Shown piece by piece: positions 1 to 7,587 of a DNA stretch of 16,949 bases. Origin of the DNA: DATKLX01 sp035542155 (GTDB taxonomy: Bacteria; Chloroflexota; Anaerolineae; Anaerolineales; Anaerolineaceae); NCBI GenBank assembly GCA_035542155.1, contig DATKLX010000085.1, positions 1-16,949 of the forward strand. Reading direction: 5' to 3'. The translations under genes and the position numbers were made by a program. The notes beneath the pieces are model-generated. The model ran no database searches and had not been told where the DNA came from. It saw only the letters and a list, made by a program, of their open reading frames with translations. Each line of letters starts with the position of its first letter. Position 1 is the first letter of the stretch.

Positions 1-61
1 CGGCTCGGTCAACGAGGACACCGCTCTCAAAGAAATCGACGCCTCCTGGCCCAAGAAGTAA
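1..61 (+). CDS. C-terminal end of a probable sugar ABC transporter solute-binding protein (partial)
   Basis: Only the last 19 codons are inside the window; the open frame begins at base 2 and ends at TAA 59-61. The visible peptide ends ...KEIDASWPKK. Nothing in this short tail identifies the protein by itself. The assignment comes from position: in MalEFG/AglEFG-type operons the substrate-binding protein gene lies directly upstream of the two permease genes, on the same strand. A basic, lysine-rich C-terminus after a helix is usual for such extracytoplasmic lipoproteins. Function, length and signal peptide cannot be checked here. Confidence 0.55.
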   Translation, partial: GSVNEDTALKEIDASWPKK

Positions 62-77
62 AGTTTCTCCGTTTTCA

Positions 78-106
78 ATGGGGCAGGCCGTTCCGGCCTG
101 CCCCAT
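78..106 (+). promoter_or_regulatory. Perfect intercistronic hairpin between binding-protein and permease genes
   Basis: A 13-bp perfect stem (78-90 with 94-106, ATGGGGCAGGCCG and its complement) encloses a 3-nt TTC loop. No T-run follows, so it is a poor intrinsic terminator. In sugar ABC operons a stable stem after the binding-protein gene is known to protect or partly terminate the upstream mRNA, so that binding protein is made in excess over the permeases (the malE-malF arrangement). That role is inferred here from position and structure. Confidence 0.6.
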
Positions 107-166
107 CCTGAATAAACTGGTTTGAACCCCACATTGTTTCCTTAATCGGAAGGAGGGGAACGGAAT

Positions 167-1297
167 ATGGCTGCAACAAATGTAGTTGAACCAAAACCGA
201 AAACCAATGGCGGCATTGTCGGCTGGTTTGCCGCGGGTGTTGGACGGATCCTGATCTCAATCGCCGTCCCGCTGATCGCCTTTGTGGTCCTCTGGCAAGG
301 GTTCCTCTTCCTGCGCGATTCAAAGGCGCCCCAGGTCATCCTGGTCCTCGTCGCGATTGTCTGGGGTGTGGGCGGTGTGGCGCTGTTGTACACGGTGACC
401 AACTGGCTGGTCGAGCTGCTCAACCCGGAATGGACCCGTCGCCTGCAGCCGTTCGTTTTTGTTGGCCCGGCCCTGGCGATTCTGGCCTGGTTCCTGTTCG
501 TCCCGACCATCCGCACCCTGGTGCTCAGCCTGCGGGATGCCACTGGCCTGTATTGGGTCGGACTGAGCAACTATGTCTATGCTTTTACCGACCGGGTGAT
601 GCTAGAAGCGTTTCGGAACAACCTGCTCTGGATGATCTTTGGAACCTCGTTCAGCGTAGGTCTGGGCCTGCTCATCGCCGTCCTGGCGGACCGCACCCGC
701 TTCGAGTCGGCCTATAAAGCGATCATCTTCATGCCGATGGCGATCTCCTTCGTTGGCGCGGGCGTGATCTGGAAGTTTGTCTACTCGTACAAGGGCTCCG
801 GGTCAGGGATCCAGGAAATTGGCCTGCTCAACGCGATCGTTATCTCCCTGGGAGGCCAGGCGCAGCCCTGGCTGCAGCAGCCCCCCTGGAACAATTTCTT
901 TCTGATCATCATCATGATCTGGCTGCAGACGGGTTACGCGATGGTGATCATTTCTTCGGCCATCAAGGGCATCCCATCCGATCTGATTGAAGCCTCGCGA
1001 GTGGATGGGGCCTCGGAAGTCCAGGCGTTCTTCAGCATCACGATTCCCTATATCCGCGGCACGCTGCTCACGGTCACGACCACGATCGTAATCTTCAGCC
1101 TGAAGCTGTTTGATATCGTCCGGGTCATGACGGGCGGGAACTACGGCACCAACGTGATTGCCAACGAGTTCTATCTCGAACGGTTTACCTACGGCAACGC
1201 CGGGCGGGCCTCGGCGATCGCGATCGTCCTGTTGATCGCGGTGATCCCGGTGATGATCTACAACCTCCGGCAGTTCCGGGAAAGTAAGGCGTTCTAA
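167..1297 (+). CDS. Sugar ABC transporter permease, MalF/AglF-like
   Basis: A 376-residue integral membrane subunit of a carbohydrate (CUT1-type) importer. Two hydrophobic segments at about residues 25-48 and 57-83 precede the usual permease core, which starts near residue 94 (FVFVGPALAILAWFLF). About eight membrane segments are expected. The conserved EAA loop that contacts the ATPase is clear at about residues 274-294 (IEASRVDGAS, then IP). The start is ATG 167, with AGGAGG at 151-156, 10 nt upstream. The stop overlaps the next gene's start in TAATG, so the two permeases are translationally coupled. The extra N-terminal helices and the ...RRLQPFVFVGPALAILA region resemble AglF-type alpha-glucoside permeases; this is from memory of the family. 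The substrate is not proven. The partner ATPase is not in the window. Confidence 0.92.
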   Translation: MAATNVVEPKPKTNGGIVGWFAAGVGRILISIAVPLIAFVVLWQGFLFLRDSKAPQVILVLVAIVWGVGGVALLYTVTNWLVELLNPEWTRRLQPFVFVGPALAILAWFLFVPTIRTLVLSLRDATGLYWVGLSNYVYAFTDRVMLEAFRNNLLWMIFGTSFSVGLGLLIAVLADRTRFESAYKAIIFMPMAISFVGAGVIWKFVYSYKGSGSGIQEIGLLNAIVISLGGQAQPWLQQPPWNNFFLIIIMIWLQTGYAMVIISSAIKGIPSDLIEASRVDGASEVQAFFSITIPYIRGTLLTVTTTIVIFSLKLFDIVRVMTGGNYGTNVIANEFYLERFTYGNAGRASAIAIVLLIAVIPVMIYNLRQFRESKAF

Positions 1298-2415
1298 TGG
1301 CTACCGTAAAAACGCGCAGTTTCAAACAACAAAAGGTCGCATCCAGCCTGGTGGTCAACGGCGCATTGGTCTTGATCTGCCTGGTCTGGATCGTCCCTAC
1401 CCTGGGGATTTTCATCACTTCATTCCGCGACAGCCAGGAAATCTTCCGCACGGGCTGGTGGACGGTCTTTCCGCACAGAGATTACGTTCCCACCCAGGAC
1501 ATCCACATGGATCAGAGCGTGGACGTCAACGGCCAGATCTCCATTCCGGGCGTGGAAGGCCAGTACACCTTCGAACAGCTCCGCGCGGGGGTCACCACCC
1601 CGGACGGGAAAAAGCTAACCTGGTTTGGCAATAAGCGCACCCGCCTGATCAAGGAATCGCAGTTGGAATGGGTCGCCTTCAACACCAATCTTACCCTGAA
1701 GAACTACCAGGACGTGCTCGGCGGGCAGACGGTAACCTATAAGGACGCCAACGGCAACACGATCGTCCGCCAGGGCGACAACCTGATCGCCTCGTTCCTG
1801 AACTCGGTGGCAGTGGCGATCCCGGCGACGATCATCCCCATCCTGATCGCAGCCTTCGCCGCCTACGGGTTTGCCTGGCTGAATTTCCCCGGGCGTAAGT
1901 TCTTGTTCACCATTGTGGTCGCCCTGCTGGTGGTGCCGCTGCAAATCGCCCTGATTCCCATCGTCCAGGACTATACCAAGCTCCAGTTGAACGGGACCTA
2001 CCTGTCCATGTGGCTGGCGCACACCGGGTTTGGCCTCCCGCTGGCGATTTACCTGCTGTTCAACTATATCAGCCAGCTCCCACGGGATATCCTCGAGTCG
2101 GCCTTTATCGACGGTGCTTCCCCTTACACGATCTTTACCCAGTTGATCCTGCCCCTGTCGGTCCCGGCTCTGGCGTCCTTTGCCATCTTCCAGTTCCTGT
2201 GGGTGTGGAACGACTACCTGGTGGCCCTGGTCTTCCTGGGCGGCCAGACCCCGGTGCTCACCGTCTCCCTGGCCAACATGGTCGGCGAGAAGGGCCAAGA
2301 CTGGCAACTGCTCACCTCGGGGGCATTTATCAGCATGCTGCTCCCCCTGGCGGTATTCTTTGCCCTGCAGCGCTATTTCGTTCGCGGCCTGCTGGCGGGT
2401 TCGGTGAAGGGTTAG
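1297..2415 (+). CDS. Sugar ABC transporter permease, MalG/AglG-like
   Basis: The 372-residue second permease of the importer. The first membrane helix is at about residues 17-42. A long hydrophilic extracytoplasmic loop follows (about 43-163, rich in G, T, D and beta-prone residues), then five core helices. The EAA motif is at about 265-286 (ILESAFIDGAS, ending LILP). The protein ends FVRGLLAGSVKG, the typical short cytoplasmic tail. An enlarged first loop is characteristic of AglG-type alpha-glucoside permeases as opposed to plain MalG. That supports sucrose, maltose or trehalose-type substrates, by inference. Its ATG shares one base with the TAA of the preceding permease gene. Its C-terminus is partly repeated, in diverged form, as an orphan fragment after the amylosucrase gene at 4610-4687. 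Confidence 0.92.
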   Translation: MATVKTRSFKQQKVASSLVVNGALVLICLVWIVPTLGIFITSFRDSQEIFRTGWWTVFPHRDYVPTQDIHMDQSVDVNGQISIPGVEGQYTFEQLRAGVTTPDGKKLTWFGNKRTRLIKESQLEWVAFNTNLTLKNYQDVLGGQTVTYKDANGNTIVRQGDNLIASFLNSVAVAIPATIIPILIAAFAAYGFAWLNFPGRKFLFTIVVALLVVPLQIALIPIVQDYTKLQLNGTYLSMWLAHTGFGLPLAIYLLFNYISQLPRDILESAFIDGASPYTIFTQLILPLSVPALASFAIFQFLWVWNDYLVALVFLGGQTPVLTVSLANMVGEKGQDWQLLTSGAFISMLLPLAVFFALQRYFVRGLLAGSVKG

Positions 2416-2420
2416 AGTGA

Positions 2421-2458
2421 AAGAGCATATCCCGAATAGGAACTCGGGATATGTTCTT
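2421..2458 (+). terminator. Hairpin after the permease genes, possible terminator or mRNA-stabilising stem
   Basis: A 15-bp stem pairs 2421-2435 with 2444-2458, with one G-U wobble and an 8-nt loop (ATAGGAAC), 5 nt after the permease stop. The outer pairs are A-T and the 3' arm ends TTCTT, but no true T-run follows. It may terminate partially, or protect the permease mRNA while allowing read-through into the amylosucrase gene. Confidence 0.5.
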
Positions 2459-2496
2459 CTGGTAGATGGACTATCGCTTTTTGCCCATCCCCCCAC

Positions 2497-2550
2497 CCCC
2501 TTCCCGCGGCAAAGGAATGGTAAGGCCAGGTGGCGTTTCGCGGGAAGGGG
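2497..2550. repeat. Inverted repeat (CCCCTTCCCGCG) in the permease-amylosucrase gap
   Basis: The 12-bp arms 2497-2508 and 2539-2550 are perfect complements with a 30-nt spacer. The surroundings are C-rich (CCCCCCACCCCC from 2489). A third related piece, ACCACCCCTTCC, lies at about 2564-2575. The texture resembles the dispersed 'CCCCTCACCC...CTCTCCC...GGGGAGAGGG' intergenic repeats seen in many environmental bacterial genomes. That likeness is from memory and unconfirmed. It occupies most of the 2466-2614 gap; no convincing promoter was seen there. Confidence 0.45.
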
Positions 2551-2614
2551 TGTTCCTTGTGGGACCACCCCTTCCTGACAACCAATCCTCCCCCACTGCA
2601 AGATTGAGATCACT

Positions 2615-4597
2615 ATGGATTCTAAGATACAGCCTCAACCCTCATCCACTTTATTGGATCCGGCGCAGCGCTCGCTGGAGCGGCTGTTCCCCCGCCTGGA
2701 TGCCCGGTTTGCCGACTACTGCGCGGACCATCCTGAGGAATGGCAAGCGTTTCATGATCGCCTGGCGCGCCACTTCAAACGCCTCTTCGACCTGCTCCTG
2801 CCGCTCTATGGAGGCCAGTACGACTTCTTTTATCACCTCGAGGAGCTCCTGGCCAGCCTGGCCCAATCCTGGATCGACCGCCCCGCCCAGTTGAAAGCGC
2901 TGGACCTGCGCCGCGAGCAAGATGCGACCTGGTTCCAGACCAGCCAGATGCTGGGCGGAGTGTGCTACGTGGACCGCTTCGCCGGGAACCTGGAGGGAGT
3001 GCGCCGGCGAATCCCCTATTTTAAAGAGCTTGGCCTGACCTACCTGCACCTGATGCCGCTGTTCTGCTCTCCCAAACCCGAAAATGACGGGGGATACGCG
3101 ATCAGCAGCTACCGCGAGGTGGACCCGGCCCTGGGGAGCGTGGAGGACCTGGTTGGCCTTGCCTCCGAGCTGCGCGAGAATGGGATCAGCCTGGTCCTCG
3201 ACTTTGTCTTCAACCACACTTCGGACGAGCACGAATGGGCGCAAAAAGCCAGGGAGGGCGACCCGGATTACCAGGCCTATTACCGGATGTTCCCCACCCG
3301 CGAGCAGCCCGACGCATACGAGCGCACCCTGCGGGAGATCTTTCCCGACGAGCATCCTGGCGCATTCACCTATTTCCCCGAGATGAAGCGCTGGGTATGG
3401 ACGACCTTTCATTCTTACCAGTGGGACCTGAACTACGACAACCCGGAAGTGTTCAACGCCATGGTCCGCGAGATGCTGGCCCTGGCCAACCTGGGAGTTG
3501 AGATCCTGCGCCTTGACGCGGTCGCGTTCATCTGGAAACGGATGGGGACGGCCTGCGAGAACCTGCCCGAGGCGCACCAGTTGATCCAGGCGTTCAATGT
3601 CGCAGCGCGCATCGCCGCGCCGGCGCTGCTGTTCAAATCCGAGGCGATTGTCCACCCCGACGAAGTCGCCCGGTACATCCATCCGGAAGAATGCCAACTC
3701 TCCTACAACCCCTTGCTGATGGCGCTCCTCTGGGAAACCCTGGCGACCCGCGAGGTGCGCCTGCTGGCGGCGTCACTGCGCGACCGGTTCAAGATCCCGC
3801 CAGACTGTGCCTGGGTCAACTACGTGCGCTGCCACGATGACATCGGCTGGACGTTTTCAGATGAGGACGCCGCGAAGCTGGGGATCAACGGCTACGATCA
3901 CCGCCGCTTTCTCAATGACTTTTACACGGGCCGCTTCAAGGGCAGCTTTGCCCGCGGGCTGCCCTTCCAGGAAAATCCGAAGACCGGCGACTGCCGGATT
4001 TCGGGGACCTGCGCGTCGCTGGCCGGCCTGGAGAAAGCCCTCCGCGAGCCGGATGTAGACCCCGGCGGCCCGGCGGAAGTCGAGCTGGCCATCGCGCGGA
4101 TCCTGCTCCTCCACGGGGTGATCCTGCTGATCGGCGGAATTCCGCTGCTCTACCTGGGGGATGAGATCGGCACATTGAACGATTACAGCTTCCGCGACGA
4201 CCCCGCCCTGGCGCGGGACAGCCGCTGGGTGCACCGTCCGATCACGGATTGGGCGCGCCTGGAGCTGCGCCACGATCCAGGGACGCTGGAAGGGCGCATT
4301 TACGCCGGCCTGCAGCGCCTGATCGCGCTGCGCAAGGATCACCCGGTTTTCAGCGGCGGCCAGACGCAGATCATCGACAGCGGGAACCCGCACGTCCTGG
4401 CCTTTGCCCACGCCCACGCCAACCAGCGCGCCCTGGTCTTTGCCAATTTCAGCGAGCAGGAGCAGGCGCTTCCCGGTAACCTGCTGCGCATCTACGGGTT
4501 AGGCCACGAGTTTCAGGAGCTGATTTCCGGCGAGGCGGTCGGGCTGCAGGATTTTGCCCTGCGCCCGTATCAGATGATGGTCTTTCTGGCCCGTTGA
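2615..4597 (+). CDS. Amylosucrase (GH13_4 family)
   Basis: A 660-residue enzyme (EC 2.4.1.4) that transfers glucosyl units from sucrose to an alpha-1,4-glucan and releases fructose. It lacks a signal peptide, so it is cytoplasmic. A helical N-terminal domain (about 1-100) precedes the catalytic barrel, which starts near GGVCYVDRFAG. Catalytic residues are visible: nucleophile D301 (LRLDAVAF), acid/base E343 (KSEAIV) and D408 (CHDDIGW). Their spacings of 42 and 65 residues agree with what I recall for Neisseria amylosucrase. D158 (NDGGYA) and R537 (RDSRWVHRP) fit the salt bridge that closes the sucrose pocket. The B'-domain signature GYDHRRFLNDFY and GDCRISGTCASLAGLEKA favour amylosucrase over sucrose hydrolase or phosphorylase. 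Only a weak Shine-Dalgarno sequence precedes ATG 2615. Placement after an alpha-glucoside importer implies that imported sucrose is its substrate. Confidence 0.93.
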   Translation: MDSKIQPQPSSTLLDPAQRSLERLFPRLDARFADYCADHPEEWQAFHDRLARHFKRLFDLLLPLYGGQYDFFYHLEELLASLAQSWIDRPAQLKALDLRREQDATWFQTSQMLGGVCYVDRFAGNLEGVRRRIPYFKELGLTYLHLMPLFCSPKPENDGGYAISSYREVDPALGSVEDLVGLASELRENGISLVLDFVFNHTSDEHEWAQKAREGDPDYQAYYRMFPTREQPDAYERTLREIFPDEHPGAFTYFPEMKRWVWTTFHSYQWDLNYDNPEVFNAMVREMLALANLGVEILRLDAVAFIWKRMGTACENLPEAHQLIQAFNVAARIAAPALLFKSEAIVHPDEVARYIHPEECQLSYNPLLMALLWETLATREVRLLAASLRDRFKIPPDCAWVNYVRCHDDIGWTFSDEDAAKLGINGYDHRRFLNDFYTGRFKGSFARGLPFQENPKTGDCRISGTCASLAGLEKALREPDVDPGGPAEVELAIARILLLHGVILLIGGIPLLYLGDEIGTLNDYSFRDDPALARDSRWVHRPITDWARLELRHDPGTLEGRIYAGLQRLIALRKDHPVFSGGQTQIIDSGNPHVLAFAHAHANQRALVFANFSEQEQALPGNLLRIYGLGHEFQELISGEAVGLQDFALRPYQMMVFLAR

Positions 4598-4609
4598 AAA
4601 ATCACACAG

Positions 4610-4687
4610 GTGCTGCCGATAATCGTCTTCTTCTCGCTGCAGCGCCTCTTCGTCCCCGGTAAGCTGGCGGGGGCGGTGAAGGGATAG
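4610..4687 (+). pseudogene. Orphan C-terminal fragment of a MalG-like permease
   Basis: Twenty-five codons plus TAG read VLPIIVFFSLQRLFVPGKLA then GAVKG. This matches the tail of the intact permease at 2338-2415 (LLPLAVFFALQRYFVRGLLA then GSVKG). It lies 12 nt after the amylosucrase stop and in the same frame, with no start codon or ribosome site. The nucleotide sequences differ at many third positions and several first positions. The piece is therefore not a recent copy of the neighbouring gene but the remnant of a distinct, diverged permease gene. Its 5' part has presumably been replaced or deleted during the rearrangement that placed the amylosucrase here. The codons remain clean to the last residue, so decay may be recent, or read-through of the TGA at 4595-4597 might have kept it; the first is simpler. 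Confidence 0.7.
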
Positions 4688-4695
4688 TAAAATGC

Positions 4696-4729
4696 AAAAA
4701 AGTGGGCGCCGCCGCGCCTATTTTTGTTT
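4696..4729 (+). terminator. Intrinsic terminator of the amylosucrase unit
   Basis: A stem of GC pairs (4705-4709 with 4714-4718, loop CGCC 4710-4713) extends outward through two G-U wobbles and four A-T pairs to 4698/4725. TATTTTTG follows the GC core. The wobble pairs exist only in plus-strand RNA; on the other strand they become C-A mismatches. The main role is therefore ending the sugar operon. The six A residues 4696-4701 also give the minus strand a T-run, so it may weakly stop the convergent DinB-like gene as well. Confidence 0.8.
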
Positions 4730-4802
4730 GCTGAAGGATTGAAAACAGTCGGCTCTTATTTAGTTTTCAGGAGCTTCTATAAGGGCTTATGTTATTTTGC
4801 GT

Positions 4803-5264
4803 TTACTTCCTCTCCGCCAGAGCCTGTTCGATATCTTTCACCCGGTGGTAGGTGACGTGACCGGCGAGGTCGTTGGGCCATTCGAGGCTGCGGTCTTTGC
4901 CGGTGAACAAGTCATCGGGGGCGGCGCGCAGGGCGGTGAGCACATCCGCGTGTACCTGGCGGTGCCAGGCGAGGACTTCCTGGGGGGAGCGGTCGCGCCA
5001 GCGCAGGTAGATGAGGCGGTTGCCATCGGTCCAATTGAGACCGCGCTCTTCGGGCGGGCGGCGCCCGCGGCGGATGGCGCGGATCACGTCGGCTTTCCAG
5101 TGGGTGACGTGGGCCAGGGCGTCCTTCACCGTCCAGGGGTCCTTGGTCTCCGGGCGGGGGAGAGGACGCTGCCAGTCAGCCTCGCTGAGGTTGGCGACGA
5201 GTTGGTCCAGTAGGTCGAACTCCTGGATGGTACGCTGGATCACTTCTTCACGGGTGTGGCGCAT
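4803..5264 (-). CDS. DinB/ClbS-like four-helix protein
   Basis: 153 residues. The segment PWTVKDALAHVTHWK (about 43-57) is the hallmark second-helix motif of the DinB/DfsB/ClbS superfamily, which are small helical bundles often binding a divalent metal through three histidines. Candidate ligands are H52, H136 and H140; the C-terminal pair is in the typical HxxxH arrangement (GHVTYHRVKD). H55, H101 and H105 are also near. Known members include bacillithiol or mycothiol transferases and the colibactin-resistance protein ClbS; the specific role here cannot be told. A very strong Shine-Dalgarno sequence (AGGAGGT, 5272-5278 on the complementary strand) lies about 11 nt before the ATG. The gene follows the lipoprotein gene after 99 nt with no evident terminator, so it may be the last gene of the two-component unit. 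Confidence 0.8.
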   Translation of the reverse strand: MRHTREEVIQRTIQEFDLLDQLVANLSEADWQRPLPRPETKDPWTVKDALAHVTHWKADVIRAIRRGRRPPEERGLNWTDGNRLIYLRWRDRSPQEVLAWHRQVHADVLTALRAAPDDLFTGKDRSLEWPNDLAGHVTYHRVKDIEQALAERK

Positions 5265-5363
5265 GGGGTTGGTTACCTCCTGAACGGTTAATAGATGGGA
5301 CAGTGTCGGTGATGATCGGCTGGATGGTCACGTGCTGGACATGGGGTAGCATCTGGATGACCT

Positions 5364-6578
5364 TTAGGATGAGTACTTGGGCCAGGCTACTGGGACAGCT
5401 CTCTCGGGCAGCTTAACTTCCTGTGGCTGCCCGCTGGCAGCATCGATCAGGACGGCGCGGGTTCCGCCGCTGGCATTGGGATCGATCACCAGCAGCTGGT
5501 CAGACTGGGAACTCCAGAAGGCCTGCAGTCCAGACGTGGCGCGCAGGGTGTCGGGTTTGTAGACCTGCTTTTCATTCGATCCATCCGGGCCAGCGATCCA
5601 CATTCCATACTGATCATTCGAATAGCGCAGGGTTGCCAGCCAGCTGCCGTCGGCGCTCCATAGGGGCGCGGGGGGCCAGCCTTCGCCGCCGCCTTCGGAA
5701 ACCGCAAGCAGCCGGTGGGTTTTCAACTCCAGGTTGAAGATGACCGGGGCAAAGCCCGGGCCGCCGTTGGGACCCAGCGCGCCCTCGGCCATCCAGGCCA
5801 GCCGTTTGCCGTCCGCCGACCAGGCCGGGCTGGCCAGCTTCAGAGTGTTGGCGGAGTCCTGCAAGCCGTAACCGGCCGGGTTGAGCGGTTCGAGCCCTCC
5901 ATCCCCGCGGTACAGCCAGGCTTCTCCGGCGCGGTCAAAAGCGATCCGCTGGCCGTCCGGGGCCGGGGCCGCCAGGCTGAAGGAAGGGCTGCTCTCGTCC
6001 AGCACCTGATACTCGCTGCCGTCCAGCTTTATTAAGGTGGGATAACCGATCGATTGTCCCTGGGTAGCGTCCGGTTGAGACATAAAGACCACCGTGTCCG
6101 GGCGAGCCGGCCAGAATTGAGCGCAGCACTCCACCCGGTCGGCCGTATTGGTCAGGTTGCTGGCCTTCCCTGTTTTCAGATCGACCAGCCAGAGGTCAGA
6201 AAAATCCCACCAGGAGATCATCCGGGCCCCATCCGGCGAGACAGCGGCCCGCGGGGTAAATTGCCCGGGCAGAACCTGCGGGTCGAGACCGGGCGCCAGC
6301 GACTGCGGCTGCCCATCTGCGCCAAAACGAAAGAGCTGATCGCCGGCGCGGTACACCAACCCCGCCAGGGGAAAAGCAGGGTTTGTCGCAGAGGGGGTGG
6401 TGGAAGCCTGCGGCTCTGGGGCGCTCGCCGGCGCTGTTTCTACCGCCTGCGTGGGGAGGGGCTTTTCGGTCGCCTGGACCGGCGGGGGCGTGGTTTCGAC
6501 GCCAACTTCTACTATGCCGCATCCGGCCAGCGTGCTTGCGATCAACAATAATACAGCCAAGAAATTCAGTAATTTCAT
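5364..6578 (-). CDS. TolB-like beta-propeller lipoprotein
   Basis: 404 residues from the ATG at 6578. An upstream in-frame start at 6617 is less likely, because the lipoprotein signal peptide and a GGGAG ribosome site 7 nt upstream fit 6578. A hydrophobic stretch ends in the lipobox LAGC, so Cys20 would be lipidated and the protein anchored outside the membrane. A Pro/Thr/Ala linker (about 25-65) follows. The rest is a WD40-like/PD40 propeller with repeated SPDG-type turns (SPDGARMISWW, APDGQRIAFDR, SADGKRLAWMA, SADGSWLATLR). Such propellers usually bind proteins or glycans; the ligand is unknown. It lies 106 nt after the histidine kinase gene on the same strand, so it could be an accessory sensor for that kinase or a product of the same regulon. 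Confidence 0.85.
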   Translation of the reverse strand: MKLLNFLAVLLLIASTLAGCGIVEVGVETTPPPVQATEKPLPTQAVETAPASAPEPQASTTPSATNPAFPLAGLVYRAGDQLFRFGADGQPQSLAPGLDPQVLPGQFTPRAAVSPDGARMISWWDFSDLWLVDLKTGKASNLTNTADRVECCAQFWPARPDTVVFMSQPDATQGQSIGYPTLIKLDGSEYQVLDESSPSFSLAAPAPDGQRIAFDRAGEAWLYRGDGGLEPLNPAGYGLQDSANTLKLASPAWSADGKRLAWMAEGALGPNGGPGFAPVIFNLELKTHRLLAVSEGGGEGWPPAPLWSADGSWLATLRYSNDQYGMWIAGPDGSNEKQVYKPDTLRATSGLQAFWSSQSDQLLVIDPNASGGTRAVLIDAASGQPQEVKLPERAVPVAWPKYSS

Positions 6579-6684
6579 TTGAGTCTCCCTGAAAAAAAGA
6601 CGATCCTCTCGGTTCAATGCTCAAATGATATGGGATCCTTGTTACCGGGGTTTCGCGGGCTCGTGGCAGCCCTGGCATGAGACG

Positions 6685-7587
6685 TTACCGTTTCGTAACA
6701 GCGGGCAGCTTCAGCCGCACCACCGTGCCCTGGCCAAAACTGCTGCGCATCGTCACCTGGCCGGTATGGCGCTCGGCGATGGTCCGCACCAGGGCCAGCC
6801 CCAGCCCGCTGCCGGGGATCCCCCGCGCTGCCTGGCCGCGGTACAGCTCCTCCCAGACGTGCTGAAGCTCCTCTTCGGGAACCCCCGCGCCGGTATCCGC
6901 CACTTCGATCACCAGGCTCGAGCCGTCCTCAAAGGCGCGGACTTCCACGCGGTCGTCCGGCCGCGAGAACTTGATGGCATTATCCAGCAAATTGTGCACG
7001 GCCAGAAAGAGCAGATCCTGATCGCCTTCGACCCGGGGCAAAGGCCAGGGGGCCTCGGGAATACTCAGGGAGAGGCGACGGCTGCCGCCGGCCTGGCTGC
7101 GGGCCAGGTCAAAGGACTCGCGCAGCAGCTCCACCATATCTACCGGGGTGTGTTCCACTTCCTGCTTCTCCAGGTCGGCCAGCTTGCGCAGGTTCGCGGA
7201 TAGCGAGCTGAGGCGCATCACCTGCATCTCGACACTGCGCACCGCTTCCTGGCGGGCGTCTTCACCGGGCGCCTCAGAGATGTTGGCCAGCCCGGCGCGG
7301 ATTGCGGTCAATGGGTTTTTCAGCTCGTGGTCGAGGCGGCGCAGAAAGCGCAACCGGTCATCCCCGGCTTTCGAAAGCAGGTCCGCGCGGCGCTGTTCCT
7401 GGCCGGCATCCAGGGCCAGGAACAGGCAGGTGAGCGCCGAGAGGATCACCCCGACCAGGAGGAGCAGTATTCCCAGGCTGGCCCGCAGGTAGAGAACCGG
7501 GTTCTGGCCTGGAAAACTGGCCAGCCAGATATTCAAAGCAAGGCCAAGAACGGCCGGAAGGAGAGCGACTCCCCAGCGAGCTTTCAT
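6685..7587 (-). CDS. Two-component sensor histidine kinase (HisKA type)
   Basis: 300 residues. Two transmembrane helices (about 7-24 and 37-58) are joined by a loop of only about 12 residues, so there is no extracytoplasmic sensor domain. The dimerisation/phosphoacceptor segment carries H87 in LDHELKNPL. The ATPase domain shows the N box with N203 (HNLLDNAIKFS), the G1 box DTGAG at 231-235 and the G2 box GSGLGLAL at 259-266. All catalytic motifs are intact. Its ATG overlaps the response-regulator stop by 4 nt (ATGA, 7584-7587), so the two form a cognate, translationally coupled pair. The minimal loop resembles intramembrane-sensing kinases that respond to envelope stress or rely on a partner protein. 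The lipoprotein downstream is one candidate. Confidence 0.93.
   Translation of the reverse strand: MKARWGVALLPAVLGLALNIWLASFPGQNPVLYLRASLGILLLLVGVILSALTCLFLALDAGQEQRRADLLSKAGDDRLRFLRRLDHELKNPLTAIRAGLANISEAPGEDARQEAVRSVEMQVMRLSSLSANLRKLADLEKQEVEHTPVDMVELLRESFDLARSQAGGSRRLSLSIPEAPWPLPRVEGDQDLLFLAVHNLLDNAIKFSRPDDRVEVRAFEDGSSLVIEVADTGAGVPEEELQHVWEELYRGQAARGIPGSGLGLALVRTIAERHTGQVTMRSSFGQGTVVRLKLPAVTKR

Noticed and set aside
1615..2613. A 332-codon minus-strand frame opposite the second permease
   Set aside because: Composition is dominated by Q, G, R and D with no recognisable fold. The opposite strand encodes an intact permease.
2651..3697. A 348-codon minus-strand frame inside the amylosucrase gene
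   Set aside because: It is entirely antisense to conserved GH13 motifs; no domain and no ribosome site.
4797..5213. A 138-codon plus-strand frame opposite the DinB-like gene
   Set aside because: The minus strand has the DinB motif and a perfect AGGAGGT site; the plus frame has neither.
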